From: Paraburkholderia youngii
GTDB lineage: Bacteria; Pseudomonadota; Gammaproteobacteria; Burkholderiales; Burkholderiaceae
Assembly (NCBI RefSeq): GCF_013366925.1
Contig: NZ_JAALDK010000001.1
Span: forward strand, 6,508,001 to 6,572,000
Reading direction: 5' to 3'
DNA length: 64,000 nt
Both the position numbers and the translations under genes were made by a program. Within the stretch, counting starts at the first letter, position 1. Each line of letters begins with the position of its first letter. Below, piece after piece: positions 17,114-27,168 of this stretch. The notes under the pieces are model-generated. The model was not told the origin of the DNA, did no database searches, and saw nothing but the letters and a program-made list of their open reading frames with translations.

Positions 17114-17824
17114 TTGACCACCAACACCACGATCGGCAGCAACGGCACGACCGTTTCGCAGACGCTGCTCGACACCATGAACGGCACGAGCAGCACGAGC
17201 TCGACGAGCGGCACCTCGGGCACTTCGGCGTCGGACCTGCAGAACACCTTCCTGCAACTGCTCGTCGCGCAGCTGAAGAACCAGGACCCGACCAATCCGA
17301 TGGACAGCTCGCAGATGACCTCGCAGCTTGCCCAGATCAGCACGGTGCAGGGCATCAGCAACCTCAATACCTCGCTGACCTCGCTGTCGACGCAGCTGTC
17401 GGCCAGCCAGCAGGCGCAGTCCGCGCTGCTGATCGGCTCGACCGTGCTCGCACCGGGCAACTCGGTCACGGTGTCGAGCGGCAAGGCGAACGAGTTCGGC
17501 GTCACGCTCGCGAATGCCGTGAGCGACCTGCAGATCGTCGTGAAGAACTCGGCCGGCACGATCGTCAACACGCTGGATCTCGGCAAGCAGTCGGCCGGCA
17601 CGATTCCGGTTGGCTGGACGCCGACCGACTCGGCAGGCAACACGCTGCCCGACGGCACCTACACGATTAGCGCGACCGGCACGATCAACGGCCAGCAGGC
17701 GACGGCCACCACGCTCACCAGCGCGACGGTCCAAAGCATCGTCCAGCAGAGCAGCGGCACGCCGGGCCTCGTGCTGTCGAACGGCACGACGGTCGGCCTG
17801 ACCAGCGTCGCCGCGATCCTGTAG
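17114..17824 (+). CDS. flgD: FlgD, hook-cap scaffold
   Basis: Protein of 236 aa. The N-terminal export/cap segment has the family hallmark FLQLLVAQLKNQDPTNPMD. The C-terminal part holds the FlgD tudor/Ig-like domains (LIGSTVLAPGNSV, then GTIPVGWTPTDSAGNTLPDGTYTI). It caps the growing hook and is replaced by FlgK. TTG start (TTG ACC ACC) with GAGGAGAG directly upstream. The next gene, flgE, starts 43 bases on. Confidence 0.95.
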   Translation: MTTNTTIGSNGTTVSQTLLDTMNGTSSTSSTSGTSGTSASDLQNTFLQLLVAQLKNQDPTNPMDSSQMTSQLAQISTVQGISNLNTSLTSLSTQLSASQQAQSALLIGSTVLAPGNSVTVSSGKANEFGVTLANAVSDLQIVVKNSAGTIVNTLDLGKQSAGTIPVGWTPTDSAGNTLPDGTYTISATGTINGQQATATTLTSATVQSIVQQSSGTPGLVLSNGTTVGLTSVAAIL

Positions 17825-17867
17825 TCCGGATCCATCCAGTTACGACTTTCCAGATACGGAGTACGTC

Positions 17868-19382
17868 ATGAGTTATCAAACAGGTTTGAGCGGGCTGTCG
17901 GCGTCGTCGAGCGATCTCGACGTGATCGGCAACAACATCGCCAACGCCAACACCGTCGGCTTCAAGAGCGGCACCGCGGAATTCGCCGACATGTACGCCA
18001 ATTCGGTCGCGACCGCGACGAGCCAGCAGATCGGCATCGGTACCAAACTCTCCGAAGTGCAGCAGCAGTTCTCGCAAGGCACGATCACGACGACCAACCA
18101 GGCGCTGAACGTCGCGATCAACGGCAACGGCTTCTACCAGCTGTCGGACAACGGCACGCTGGTCTATTCGCGCAACGGCGTGTTCCAGCTCGACAAGAAC
18201 GGCTTCATCACGAACGCGCAGGGCTTGCAGCTGATGGGTTATGCGGCCAGTAGCTCGGGCATCATCAACACCGCGCAGACCGTGCCGCTGACCGTGCCGA
18301 CCGCGAACATCGCGCCGCAGGCGACCACCTCGATCACCGCGGGCCTGAACCTGAACGCGCAGGACGACATCATGCTCGGCGCGCCGATCGTGACGCCCGG
18401 CGCCACGAACTCTAAACCAGGGGTGAGCACGACCGGCGCGACGATTACTAACGCGAGCGCGGGCACCAACACGGACACGTACACGATTAACTTCACCGAC
18501 GCGACCCACTACACGGTCACGGTCGGGGCCGGCACGGCCGGCGCCCCGCAGACCTTCACTGCGGGCACCGCGATCACGCTCGGCAACGGCGAGAGCATCA
18601 CTTTCAGCGGCACGCCGACTGCGGGTGACAGCTATACGGTTGCACCGAATCCAACCGCGTTCAACCAGGCCAGCTCGTCGACCTACAACTACTCGACGAG
18701 CACGACGGTCTACGACACGCTCGGCGGCTCGCAGACCGTCAACATGTATTTCGCGAAGACGGGCTCGGGCACGTGGAACGTGTACGCGGGCCCGTCGAAC
18801 GGCACCGCGACGCTGATCGGCACGGCGAACTTCAATTCGTCGGGCACGCTGGTCAGCACGACCGACGCGACGACCGGCCTCGCCACCGCGACGCTCGGCG
18901 CGTTCACCATGTCGCTGCCGAACACCGACGGTTCGAGTACGCCGCAGAGCGTCACGCTGAACATGGCCGCCACCACGCAGTACGGCGGCAAGAACGGCGT
19001 GAACAGCCTGTCCACCAACGGCTACGCGGCGGGCCAGCTGACCAGCTTCACGGTTGGCTCTGACGGCACGCTGACCGGCAACTACTCGAACGGCCAGACC
19101 GCGGCGCTCGGCCAGATCGTGCTCGCGAACTTCGCGAATCAGAATGGCCTCGTCAACCTCGGCAACAACGAGTACGGCCAGACGTCGGCCTCCGGCGTCG
19201 CGCAGATCTCGACGCCGGGCTCGACCAATCACGGTGTGCTGCAAGGCGGCGCGGTCGAGAACTCGAACGTCGATCTGACGAGCGAGCTGGTCAACCTGAT
19301 CACCGCGCAGCGCAACTATCAGGCGAACGCGCAGACGATCAAGACCCAGCAGGCCGTCGACCAGACCCTGATCAACCTGTAA
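17868..19382 (+). CDS. flgE: FlgE, hook protein
   Basis: Protein of 504 aa. The N-terminus (MSYQTGLSGLSASSSDLDVI, NNIANANTVGFKSG) and C-terminus (ELVNLITAQRNYQANAQTI) form the D0 coiled coil. Between them are the hook domains, including YAASSSG and FANQNGLVNLGNNEYGQT. Residues about 203-262 form an extra beta-rich module (YTINFTD ... SGTPTAGDSYTVAPN) that resembles modules in FlgK and FlgL of this window, which makes the protein about 100 residues longer than enteric FlgE. Its length is controlled by FliK. Confidence 0.96.
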   Translation: MSYQTGLSGLSASSSDLDVIGNNIANANTVGFKSGTAEFADMYANSVATATSQQIGIGTKLSEVQQQFSQGTITTTNQALNVAINGNGFYQLSDNGTLVYSRNGVFQLDKNGFITNAQGLQLMGYAASSSGIINTAQTVPLTVPTANIAPQATTSITAGLNLNAQDDIMLGAPIVTPGATNSKPGVSTTGATITNASAGTNTDTYTINFTDATHYTVTVGAGTAGAPQTFTAGTAITLGNGESITFSGTPTAGDSYTVAPNPTAFNQASSSTYNYSTSTTVYDTLGGSQTVNMYFAKTGSGTWNVYAGPSNGTATLIGTANFNSSGTLVSTTDATTGLATATLGAFTMSLPNTDGSSTPQSVTLNMAATTQYGGKNGVNSLSTNGYAAGQLTSFTVGSDGTLTGNYSNGQTAALGQIVLANFANQNGLVNLGNNEYGQTSASGVAQISTPGSTNHGVLQGGAVENSNVDLTSELVNLITAQRNYQANAQTIKTQQAVDQTLINL

Positions 19383-19399
19383 GCCAACGGGACCTCTTC

Positions 19400-20158
19400 A
19401 TGGATCGGCTGATCTACACCGCGATGTCGGGCAGCGCGCAAGCGCTCGAACAGCAGGCGATCGTCGCGAACAACCTCGCGAACGCGTCGACCACGGGCTT
19501 TCGCGCGCAGCTCGAAACCTACCGCGCCGTGCCGATGTCGTTCGGCGACGGCAGCACGATCGACGACAACACGACCCGCACCTTCGTGCTGTCGTCGACA
19601 CCGGGCGCCGACTTCACGCCGGGGCCGATCCAGCAGACCGGCAATCCGCTCGACGTCGCGATTCAAGGGTCCGGCTGGCTGTCGGTGCAGACCGCCGACG
19701 GCAACGAGGCCTACACGCGTGCGGGCAATCTGCACATCGACGAAAACGGCCAGCTCGTGAACGCGACCAATCAGGTCGTGCTCGGCAACGGCGGGCCGGT
19801 ATCGGTGCCGCCGGGCGCGCAGATCACGATCGGCAAGGACGGCACGGTGTCGGCATTGACGCCCGGCGATCCGCCCACCGCGGTCGTCACCATCGATCAG
19901 CTGAAGCTCGTCAATCCCGATCCGCAGTCGATCACGCGCGGCGATGACGGACTGTTCCGCACCGCCGACGGCAACCCCGCCGACGCCGATCCGACCGTGA
20001 TGCTCGCGCCGGCGTCGCTCGAAGGCAGCAACGTGAATCCGGTCAGCGCGATGGTCTCGATGATCACCAACGCGCGCCAGTTCCAGATGCAGACGCAGTT
20101 GCTGCAAAACGCCGACAAGAACGATCAGTCCGCCAATCAGATTCTCAGCTTCAGTTAA
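19400..20158 (+). CDS. flgF: FlgF, proximal rod protein
   Basis: Protein of 252 aa. It starts MDRLIYTAMSGSAQALEQQAI with ANNLANASTTGFRAQL following, and ends with NPVSAMVSMITNARQFQMQTQL. These are the FlgF versions of the rod/hook family termini. The central domain has DVAIQGSGWLSVQTADG, shared with FlgG. It joins FlgC to FlgG in the rod. It starts 17 bases after flgE. Confidence 0.96.
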   Translation: MDRLIYTAMSGSAQALEQQAIVANNLANASTTGFRAQLETYRAVPMSFGDGSTIDDNTTRTFVLSSTPGADFTPGPIQQTGNPLDVAIQGSGWLSVQTADGNEAYTRAGNLHIDENGQLVNATNQVVLGNGGPVSVPPGAQITIGKDGTVSALTPGDPPTAVVTIDQLKLVNPDPQSITRGDDGLFRTADGNPADADPTVMLAPASLEGSNVNPVSAMVSMITNARQFQMQTQLLQNADKNDQSANQILSFS

Positions 20159-20212
20159 CGGATTGCCACGGGGCGCCCTACGAGGCTCGCCCCGAGACCA
20201 GGAGAACCATAA

Positions 20213-21001
20213 GTGAACCGCTCACTCTATATCGCCGCCACCGGCATGAATGCGCAACAGGCGCAGATGGACGTGATTTCGAACAACCTCGCGAACGTCA
20301 GCACCAACGGCTTCAAGGGCTCGCGCGCGGTGTTCGAGGATCTGCTGTACCAGACCATCCGCCAGCCGGGCGCGAACTCGACGCAGCAAACCGAGCTGCC
20401 GTCCGGCATTCAGCTCGGCACCGGCGTGCAACAGGTCGCGACCGAGCGTCTGTACACGCAGGGCAACCTGCAGCAGACCGGCAACTCGAAGGACGTCGCG
20501 ATCAACGGCGCGGGCTTCTTCCAGGTGCAGATGCCCGACGGCCAGACTGCCTACACGCGCGACGGCTCGTTCCAGACCAATGCGCAGGGTCAGCTCGTCA
20601 CGTCGAGCGGCTACCAGGTGATACCGGCGATCACGATCCCGAGCAATGCGACCTCGCTGACGATCGGCAGCGACGGCGCGGTGTCGATCACCGTGGCCGG
20701 CTCGAGCAATACGCAGCAGCTCGGCACGATGCAGCTCGCGACCTTCATCAACCCGGCCGGCCTCGACTCGAAGGGCGAGAACCTGTTCGCGGAGACGGCT
20801 TCGTCGGGCGCGCCGAACGTGGCGCAACCGGGTCTGAACGGCGCGGGCACGCTCAACCAGGGTTACGTGGAAGCGTCGAACGTGAACGTCGTGCAGGAGC
20901 TGGTGAACATGATCCAGACGCAGCGCGCGTACGAAATCAACAGCAAGGCCGTGACGACCTCCGACCAGATGCTGCAGACCTTGAGCCAGATGCCGGTTTG
21001 A
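20213..21001 (+). CDS. flgG: FlgG, distal rod protein
   Basis: Protein of 262 aa, close to the very constant family length (260). N-terminus [20 protein letters not shown] and [20 protein letters not shown]-terminus [24 protein letters not shown]. It forms the distal rod through the P and L rings. GTG start at 20213 after a good AGGAGAA. It is followed after 26 bases by flgH. Confidence 0.98.
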   Translation: MNRSLYIAATGMNAQQAQMDVISNNLANVSTNGFKGSRAVFEDLLYQTIRQPGANSTQQTELPSGIQLGTGVQQVATERLYTQGNLQQTGNSKDVAINGAGFFQVQMPDGQTAYTRDGSFQTNAQGQLVTSSGYQVIPAITIPSNATSLTIGSDGAVSITVAGSSNTQQLGTMQLATFINPAGLDSKGENLFAETASSGAPNVAQPGLNGAGTLNQGYVEASNVNVVQELVNMIQTQRAYEINSKAVTTSDQMLQTLSQMPV

Positions 21002-21027
21002 GGACTGGAAATTTAAGGCGGTAAACG

Positions 21028-21729
21028 ATGATGTCGCATTCCACTCGCACTCCGGTTCATTCGCGCACGGCCGTGGCGCTCGTGCAGCTCACGCTGCTCG
21101 CCGCGCTCGGCGGCTGCGCGCTCGTGCCGAAGCAACCGATCATCCAGCAGCCGATGACCGCACTGCCCCCGGTGCCGCCGCAGGCGCAGGCGCCGGGCTC
21201 GATCTACAACCCGGGCTTCGCGGGCCGTCCGCTATTCGAAGATCAGCGGCCGCGCAACGTGGGCGACATCATCACGATCGTGATCGCCGAGAACATCAAC
21301 GCGACCAAGAACTCGGGCGCGAATGCGAGTCGCAATGGCAGCACGAACTTCAACGTGCCGACCGCGGGCTTCCTCGGCGGACTGTTCGCCAAGGCCAACC
21401 TGAGCGCGACCGGCACCAACGGCTTTGCCGGCACCGGCGGCGCGAATGCGTCGAATACCTTCAACGGCACGATCACCGTGACCGTGACCGGCGTGCAGGC
21501 GAACGGCAACCTGATCGTGAGCGGTGAGAAGCAGATGCTGATCAATCAGGGCAACGAGTTCGTGCGCTTCTCGGGTGTCGTCAATCCCAACACGATTTCC
21601 AGCCTGAATGCCGTGTACTCGACCCAGGTCGCCGACGCGAAAATCGAATACTCCGCGAAGGGCTACATCAACGAAGCGGAGACCATGGGCTGGCTGCAGC
21701 GGTTCTTCCTCAACGTGGCGCCGTGGTGA
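21028..21729 (+). CDS. flgH: FlgH, L-ring lipoprotein
   Basis: Protein of 233 aa. The N-terminal signal ends in a lipobox (LAALGGC, Cys near residue 30). The FlgH core is [29 protein letters not shown] with [18 protein letters not shown] after it, and the end is [18 protein letters not shown]. It forms the ring in the outer membrane around the rod. A Shine-Dalgarno-like GGCGG lies before the ATG. The 3' end overlaps the most upstream possible flgI start by 7 bases. Confidence 0.97.
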   Translation: MMSHSTRTPVHSRTAVALVQLTLLAALGGCALVPKQPIIQQPMTALPPVPPQAQAPGSIYNPGFAGRPLFEDQRPRNVGDIITIVIAENINATKNSGANASRNGSTNFNVPTAGFLGGLFAKANLSATGTNGFAGTGGANASNTFNGTITVTVTGVQANGNLIVSGEKQMLINQGNEFVRFSGVVNPNTISSLNAVYSTQVADAKIEYSAKGYINEAETMGWLQRFFLNVAPW

Positions 21730-22901
21730 TCATGGGTACTGTTTTCAACACGCTGTCGCGCGCGGGCCGCGCACTGATGTTCGTCGCGCTCGCCTGCGCG
21801 GCGCTGCCGGCCGCGACGCCCGCGCATGCCGAGCGCCTGAAGGACCTCGCGCAGATCCAGGGCGTGCGCGACAACCCGCTGATCGGCTACGGCCTCGTGG
21901 TCGGCCTCGACGGCACCGGCGACCAGACCACGCAGACGCCGTTCACGACCCAGACGCTCGCGAACATGCTCGCGAACCTCGGCATCTCGATCAACAACCA
22001 GGCGGCGGGCTCGAGCAACTCGCAATCGTCGCTGTCGAACATCCAGCTGAAGAACGTCGCCGCCGTGATGGTGACCGCGGTGCTGCCGCCGTTCGCGCGG
22101 CCGGGCGAAGCGATCGACATCACCGTGTCGTCGCTCGGCAATGCGAAGAGCCTGCGCGGCGGCACGCTGCTGCTCACCCCGCTCAAGGGCGCCGACGGCC
22201 AGGTGTATGCGCTCGGCCAGGGCAACGTCGCCGTGGGCGGCGCGGGCGCGAGCGCGAACGGCAGCAAGGTGCAGGTCAATCAGCTGGCCGCGGGGCGCGT
22301 CACCGGCGGCGCGATCGTCGAGCGCGCGGTGCCGACCGCGGTGTCGCAGGCTGGCATGATGCAGCTCGACCTGAACGACATGGACTACGACACCACGCAG
22401 CGCGTCGTCGCGGCGATCGACAACGCGTTCGGCAGCGGCACCGCGACCGCGCTCGACGGCCGCACGATCCAGCTGCGCGCGCCGGCCGATCCGCAGCAGC
22501 AGGTCTCGTTCATGGCGCAATTGCAGAACCTCGAAGTGCGCCCCGGGCAGGCGGCCGCGAAGGTGATCCTGAACGCGCGCACCGGCTCGATCGTGATGAA
22601 CCAGATGGTCACGCTGCAGAGCTGCGCGGTCGCGCACGGCAATCTGTCGGTCGTGATCAATACGCAGCCGGTGGTGAGCCAGCCGGGCGCGTTCTCGAAC
22701 GGCCGCACCGTGGTCGCGCAGCAGTCGCAGATCCAGATGAAGCAGGACAACGGCGCGCTGAAACTCGTGAATGCCGGAGCAAACCTCGCCGAGGTGGTGA
22801 AGGCGCTCAACGCGCTCGGCGCGACGCCCGCGGATCTGATGTCGATCCTGCAAGCCATGAAAGCAGCCGGTGCCTTGCGCGCCGACCTTGAAATCATCTA
22901 A
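21723..22901 (+). CDS. flgI: FlgI, P-ring protein
   Basis: Protein of 392 aa (389 if it starts at the ATG at 21732). A Sec signal peptide ends near residue 35 (ATPAHA). The mature part has the conserved [32 protein letters not shown] block, [10 protein letters not shown] and [20 protein letters not shown] at the end. It forms the periplasmic P ring around the rod with help from FlgA. Both GTG (21723, overlapping flgH) and ATG (21732) give acceptable starts. Confidence 0.97.
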   Translation: MVIMGTVFNTLSRAGRALMFVALACAALPAATPAHAERLKDLAQIQGVRDNPLIGYGLVVGLDGTGDQTTQTPFTTQTLANMLANLGISINNQAAGSSNSQSSLSNIQLKNVAAVMVTAVLPPFARPGEAIDITVSSLGNAKSLRGGTLLLTPLKGADGQVYALGQGNVAVGGAGASANGSKVQVNQLAAGRVTGGAIVERAVPTAVSQAGMMQLDLNDMDYDTTQRVVAAIDNAFGSGTATALDGRTIQLRAPADPQQQVSFMAQLQNLEVRPGQAAAKVILNARTGSIVMNQMVTLQSCAVAHGNLSVVINTQPVVSQPGAFSNGRTVVAQQSQIQMKQDNGALKLVNAGANLAEVVKALNALGATPADLMSILQAMKAAGALRADLEII

Positions 22902-22913
22902 GGAGCACACGAG

Positions 22914-23921
22914 ATGAATTCCGATCCGACCAATGGCGTCAACTCCGCCGGCGACCTGACCAGCCGGTTCGCGCTCGACGTCCAGGGCTTCGGCGCACTG
23001 AGCGCGCAGGCGAAGGCCTCGCCGCAAGCCGGTATGAAGATGGCCGCGCAGCAGTTCGACGCCGTGTTCACGCAGATGATGTTGAAGAGCATGCGCGATG
23101 CGACGCCGCAGGACAGTCCGTTCGATTCGCACGACACGGCGACCTTTACGTCGATGATGGACCAGCAGATGGCGCAACAGCTGTCGAAGCGAGGCATCGG
23201 CGTCGCCGACGCGATGCTCAAGCAGTTGATGCGCAACCAGGGTATGCAGGTTGGTGGCGCGAACGGCGCGGGCGCGGCGGGCGGTCTCGCCGGCATGGCC
23301 AACGCGCTCGGCGGCGGCAGCGGCGGCGGCGACGAAGGCCAGAGCGTTGCGCTCAACGCGCTCGCGCGCGCCTACGGCAACACCCAGGCCAACGGCCAGC
23401 TCGCGCTGGGCCGCGCCTACTCGGCCAATAGCGCGCTGACGCCGCCGACGCGCGGCGACGGCAGCTCGCCGAAGGTCGATGCGTTCGTCGACAAGCTCGC
23501 CGCGCCGGCGCAAGCCGCGAGCGCGGCGACCGGCATTCCGGCGCGCTTCATCATCGGTCAGGCCGCGCTCGAATCGGGCTGGGGCAAGAGCGAGATCAAG
23601 AAGGCCGACGGCTCGACCAGCCACAACGTGTTCGGCATCAAGGCGGGCAACGACTGGACCGGCAAGACCGTGTCGACGGTCACGACCGAATACGTGAACG
23701 GCAAGCCGCATCGCACGGTGGAGAAATTCCGCGCGTACGACTCGTACGAGGAAGCGATGACCGATTACGCGAGCCTGCTGAAGAACAATCCGCGTTATGC
23801 ACAGGTGATCAATTCGTCGCGCGACGTGAACGGTTTTGCGAACGGCATGCAGCGCGCCGGTTATGCGACCGACCCGCATTACGCGAAAAAGCTGTTGTCG
23901 ATCATGCAGAAAATGGGCTGA
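22914..23921 (+). CDS. flgJ: FlgJ, rod cap and peptidoglycan hydrolase
   Basis: Protein of 335 aa with both domains. The N-terminal rod-binding domain (residues 35-110) includes AAQQFDAVFTQMMLKSMRDA. A Gly/Ala linker leads to the C-terminal glucosaminidase domain (about 185-335). This has ARFIIGQAALESGWGKSEI with putative catalytic E220, HNVFGIKAG, and SYEEAMTDYASLLKNNPRY. It makes the hole in peptidoglycan for the growing rod. Last gene of the flgB operon; ATG after AAGGAGCAC. Confidence 0.96.
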   Translation: MNSDPTNGVNSAGDLTSRFALDVQGFGALSAQAKASPQAGMKMAAQQFDAVFTQMMLKSMRDATPQDSPFDSHDTATFTSMMDQQMAQQLSKRGIGVADAMLKQLMRNQGMQVGGANGAGAAGGLAGMANALGGGSGGGDEGQSVALNALARAYGNTQANGQLALGRAYSANSALTPPTRGDGSSPKVDAFVDKLAAPAQAASAATGIPARFIIGQAALESGWGKSEIKKADGSTSHNVFGIKAGNDWTGKTVSTVTTEYVNGKPHRTVEKFRAYDSYEEAMTDYASLLKNNPRYAQVINSSRDVNGFANGMQRAGYATDPHYAKKLLSIMQKMG

Positions 23922-23997
23922 TTAAACGCAGGAAATGGGGCGGATACGCTTTTAACGTTTGCGCGACATTTTCCGGCGAATATTTAAATTGAGCCCC

Positions 23998-24024
23998 TAA
24001 ATTTTGGCTCGATGCTGCCGCTAA
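23998..24024 (+). promoter_or_regulatory. sigma-28 (FliA) promoter of the PilZ gene
   Basis: TAAA (23998-24001), 15 bases, GCCGCTAA (24017-24024). This agrees with the FliA consensus TAAA-N15-GCCGATAA at all but one -10 position. It lies 117 bases upstream of the flagellar brake gene, which fits late-class expression. Confidence 0.7.
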
Positions 24025-24140
24025 CGAGTTAGACCCGATACCGGAACAGCGCTGCAAGGTCCGGTCGAACGCGTGTGTTGCGGCTTTGCATGAAGACCCT
24101 CAGAGTCGATGGCTAGGCCCTGGCACGTGCCCGCAAGAAC

Positions 24141-24932
24141 ATGCTTACCGGCAAGCCCATGGATATGAACCAGTCGAACGGCCTGATTGACACAAACGGT
24201 CAGCCGCACGTCCCGCAAGACGAGAGCCCTTCCGATTTCGGCCGCCGCAATCCGCTGGAAATCGGCGTGCAGCTGCGCAATATCGTCAATCGCGGCGATT
24301 TCCTCACGGTCGAATATGCGGGCGGCCAGCTCGTCACGCGCCTGCTCGACGTCGACGTGCGCGAGCGCACCTTCACCTTCGATTGGGGCGCGCTCGCCGA
24401 GCAGAACAAGGGGCTGCTCAGCGCCCCGCGTTGCCAGTTCCACGCGTCGCCCGACGGTGTGCGCGTCGAGTTCACGACGCCGACGCCGCGCGAGACGCGC
24501 TTCGAGGGAATGCCGGCGTTCGAGGCCGACTTCCCCGAGGTGCTGTTCTACGTGCAGCGCCGCGAGTACTTCCGCGTCGCCGCGCCGATTCTCGACCCGT
24601 TCATGTGTACGGGCCGGCTGCCCGACGGCGACACGTTCCGCTTCGAGGTGCACGACCTGTCGCTCGGCGGCGTCGGCATGCGCACGACCGACCTGCGTGT
24701 CGCCGAGCTGCCAATGGGCGCGCGCCTGATGGACTGCGAGCTCACGCTCGGCGCGCTCGGCCGTCTGTCGCTCGATCTGCAGCTCGTGTCGCATCGCTCG
24801 CTCGCGATGCCGAACGGCACGCAGCGCTATCAGCTCGGCTTCCGTTTCCTGTCGCTGCCCGGCAGCGCGGAAAACACGCTGCAGCGGCTGATCACGCAGC
24901 TCGAAATGAAGCGCCGCTCGCTGGCGCGCTGA
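24141..24932 (+). CDS. ycgR: YcgR-like PilZ flagellar brake protein
   Basis: Protein of 263 aa. The N-terminal YcgR-type domain (NPLEIGVQLRNIVNRGDFLTVEY) is followed by a C-terminal PilZ domain, entered by the c-di-GMP binding motif QRREYFRV (residues about 138-145) and DLSLGGVGM. On binding c-di-GMP, YcgR proteins interact with the rotor/stator and slow the motor. The start may be ATG at 24141 or the in-frame ATG at 24162. It has its own sigma-28-like promoter, and flgK follows with another. Confidence 0.92.
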   Translation: MLTGKPMDMNQSNGLIDTNGQPHVPQDESPSDFGRRNPLEIGVQLRNIVNRGDFLTVEYAGGQLVTRLLDVDVRERTFTFDWGALAEQNKGLLSAPRCQFHASPDGVRVEFTTPTPRETRFEGMPAFEADFPEVLFYVQRREYFRVAAPILDPFMCTGRLPDGDTFRFEVHDLSLGGVGMRTTDLRVAELPMGARLMDCELTLGALGRLSLDLQLVSHRSLAMPNGTQRYQLGFRFLSLPGSAENTLQRLITQLEMKRRSLAR

Positions 24933-25075
24933 GCCGCGAGCCAACGCGCGGCGGGCGTGCGCAAAACGCGCGGCCGCTGCGCGAATGTTTTTGGCCGGCG
25001 AAGCAAACGTTGCACACGCAGTGGACGCAATCGCGCGGCAACATCGCGGCGAGCGCAAACGAGGTGGAATGGCCC

Positions 25076-25102
25076 TCAATTTTTCGCACCACGGGCCGTT
25101 AA
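25076..25102 (+). promoter_or_regulatory. sigma-28 (FliA) promoter of flgKL
   Basis: TCAA (25076-25079), 15 bases, GCCGTTAA (25095-25102). The -10 differs from the consensus GCCGATAA at one base, and TCAA is a -35 variant of TAAA. It lies 58 bases upstream of the flgK ATG. Confidence 0.7.
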
Positions 25103-25159
25103 AGAGGATGTTCCACTAACACGGTGGCATGTCTGCGATGCCGCCCTTCAGGATGACGC

Positions 25160-27157
25160 ATGTCCAGCAATCTGTTGAATATCGGCCTTAGCGGACTCAA
25201 CGCGGCCCAATGGGGTTTGACGACGACTGGTGAGAACATCAGCAATGCGTCGACGCCCGGCTATACGATGGAAACTCCGGTGTATTCGGAGGTGGGCGGC
25301 AACTATACGGGCTCCGGCTACATGCCGATGGGCGTGTCCACCGACACCATCACGCGCGCGTATAGCCAGTACCTGACGACCGAGCTCAACAACGCGCAGT
25401 CGTGGAGCAGCTCGCTCAGCACGTACAACACGATGATCAGCCAGCTGAACAACCTCGTCGGCAGTCCGACTGGGGGGATTGCGAGCGCGATCAGCGGTTA
25501 CTTCACGGGGCTGCAGAACGTCGCCAACGACGCGTCGAGCGTGTCGACGCGACAAACCGCGATCAGCGACGCACAGACGCTCGCGAATCAGATCAACGCG
25601 GCTGGCCAGCAATACGACCAGTTGCGCGCGAGCGTCAACACGCAGATGAGCGACGCGGTCACGAAGATCAACACCTTCACGGCGCAGATCGCGTCGCTGA
25701 ATACGCAGATCACGCAGGCGAGCAGCCAGGGCCAGCCGCCGAACCAGCTGCTCGACCAACGCGACCTGGCGGTGTCGAACCTGTCGCAGCTGATTGGCGT
25801 GTCGGTCGTGCAGGACAACGGCAGCTATAGTCTGTTCATGTCGAACGGACAGCCGCTCGTGCTGGCCGGCAACAGCTTCAACCTCGGCACGGCGACTTCG
25901 TCGGCCGATCCGACCGAGCTGTCGGTCCAGTATCTTGGCCAGGCCGGCGCGAAGCCGACCCCGACTCCGCAGACGCTGTCCGACAGCAGCGTGTCCGGCG
26001 GCACGCTGGGCGGCCTGGTGCAATTCCGATCGCAAACGCTCGATCCGGCCGAGGCGCAACTCGGTGCGATCGCGACCAGCTTCGCCGCGCAGGTCAATGC
26101 GCAGAACGAACTCGGCCTGACGCTGAACGGCACCGCGGGCGGCGCGCTGTTCACCGTCGGCTCGCCGACCGTGTACGCGAACTCGCAGAACAGCGGCACC
26201 GCGACGCTCGGCGTCTCGTTCGCCGACGCGAGCCAGCCGACCGCGGGCGATTACACGCTGTCGTACAACGGCAGCGCCTACACGCTGACCGACAACCAGA
26301 CCGGCAGCATCGTTGGCTCGGCGGCGGACCTCACCAAGCCGATCGGCGGCCTGCAGTTCTCGGTCGCGAGCGGCACGATGAACGCCGGCGACTCGTTCAC
26401 TGTCGAGCCGACCCGCGGCGCGCTGAACGGCTTCGCGCTGACCACCACGGCGGGCTCGGCGATCGCGGCCGCGGCGCCGGTGCTCGCGTCGGCGTCGACG
26501 TCGAACACCGGCAGCGCGACGATCACGCAAGGTACGGTATCGGCCGGCTATAGCGCGCCGACCAGCGCGTCGAAGATCACCTACACCGCGAGCACCGGCG
26601 GCCTCACCAACTTCCCGGTTGGCTCGGTGGTGACGGTCGCCGGCTCGCCGTCCACGTCGTACACGATCGGCTCGGCGACGGACGTGGTGCCGTACTCGCC
26701 GAATTCGGGCGCAACGCTGACGATCACCAACCCGACCAACTCGACGAACCCGGGCGTGATGAACAACGTGACGGTCACGATCAGCGGCACACCCGCCAAC
26801 GGCGACTCGTTCACGATCGGACCGAACACCGGCGCGACCAACGACGGCCGCAACGCGCAACTGTTGTCGAACCTCACCAATGCGAAGACGCTCGTGGGGG
26901 GCACCGCGACGCTGACGAGCGCGTATGCGAGCTACGTCAACAGCATCGGCAACCAGACCACGCAGATCCAGGCGATGGCGACGACGCAAAGCTCGCTCGT
27001 CACGCAGATCACGTCGGCGCAGCAGTCGGTGTCGGGCGTCAATATCAATGAGGAAGCGGCTAACCTGCTTCAATACCAGCAGCTCTATCAGGCCAACAGC
27101 AAGGTCATCCAGACGGCGCAGACGCTGTTCCAGACCTTGCTCGGCATCTTCTCGTAA
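25160..27157 (+). CDS. flgK: FlgK, hook-filament junction protein 1
   Basis: Protein of 665 aa. N-terminus SSNLLNIGLSGLNAAQWGL with ENISNASTPGYTMETPVY; C-terminal D0 helix VNINEEAANLLQYQQLYQAN. The middle has ANQINAAGQQYDQL and LLDQRDLAVSNLSQLIG, typical of FlgK. Two beta-rich inserts (about residues 360-420 and 470-555) end in NAGDSFTVEPT and NGDSFTIGPN, and are similar to inserts in FlgE and FlgL. They explain the extra length over the enteric 546 aa. It is exported with FlgN and caps the hook before filament growth. Confidence 0.96.
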   Translation: MSSNLLNIGLSGLNAAQWGLTTTGENISNASTPGYTMETPVYSEVGGNYTGSGYMPMGVSTDTITRAYSQYLTTELNNAQSWSSSLSTYNTMISQLNNLVGSPTGGIASAISGYFTGLQNVANDASSVSTRQTAISDAQTLANQINAAGQQYDQLRASVNTQMSDAVTKINTFTAQIASLNTQITQASSQGQPPNQLLDQRDLAVSNLSQLIGVSVVQDNGSYSLFMSNGQPLVLAGNSFNLGTATSSADPTELSVQYLGQAGAKPTPTPQTLSDSSVSGGTLGGLVQFRSQTLDPAEAQLGAIATSFAAQVNAQNELGLTLNGTAGGALFTVGSPTVYANSQNSGTATLGVSFADASQPTAGDYTLSYNGSAYTLTDNQTGSIVGSAADLTKPIGGLQFSVASGTMNAGDSFTVEPTRGALNGFALTTTAGSAIAAAAPVLASASTSNTGSATITQGTVSAGYSAPTSASKITYTASTGGLTNFPVGSVVTVAGSPSTSYTIGSATDVVPYSPNSGATLTITNPTNSTNPGVMNNVTVTISGTPANGDSFTIGPNTGATNDGRNAQLLSNLTNAKTLVGGTATLTSAYASYVNSIGNQTTQIQAMATTQSSLVTQITSAQQSVSGVNINEEAANLLQYQQLYQANSKVIQTAQTLFQTLLGIFS

Positions 27158-27168
27158 GGCGTTGAACC

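Noticed and set aside
21663..23879. Minus-strand frame of 738 codons opposite flgH-flgI-flgJ
   Set aside because: Spans three convincing genes on the other strand and has shadow-frame composition.
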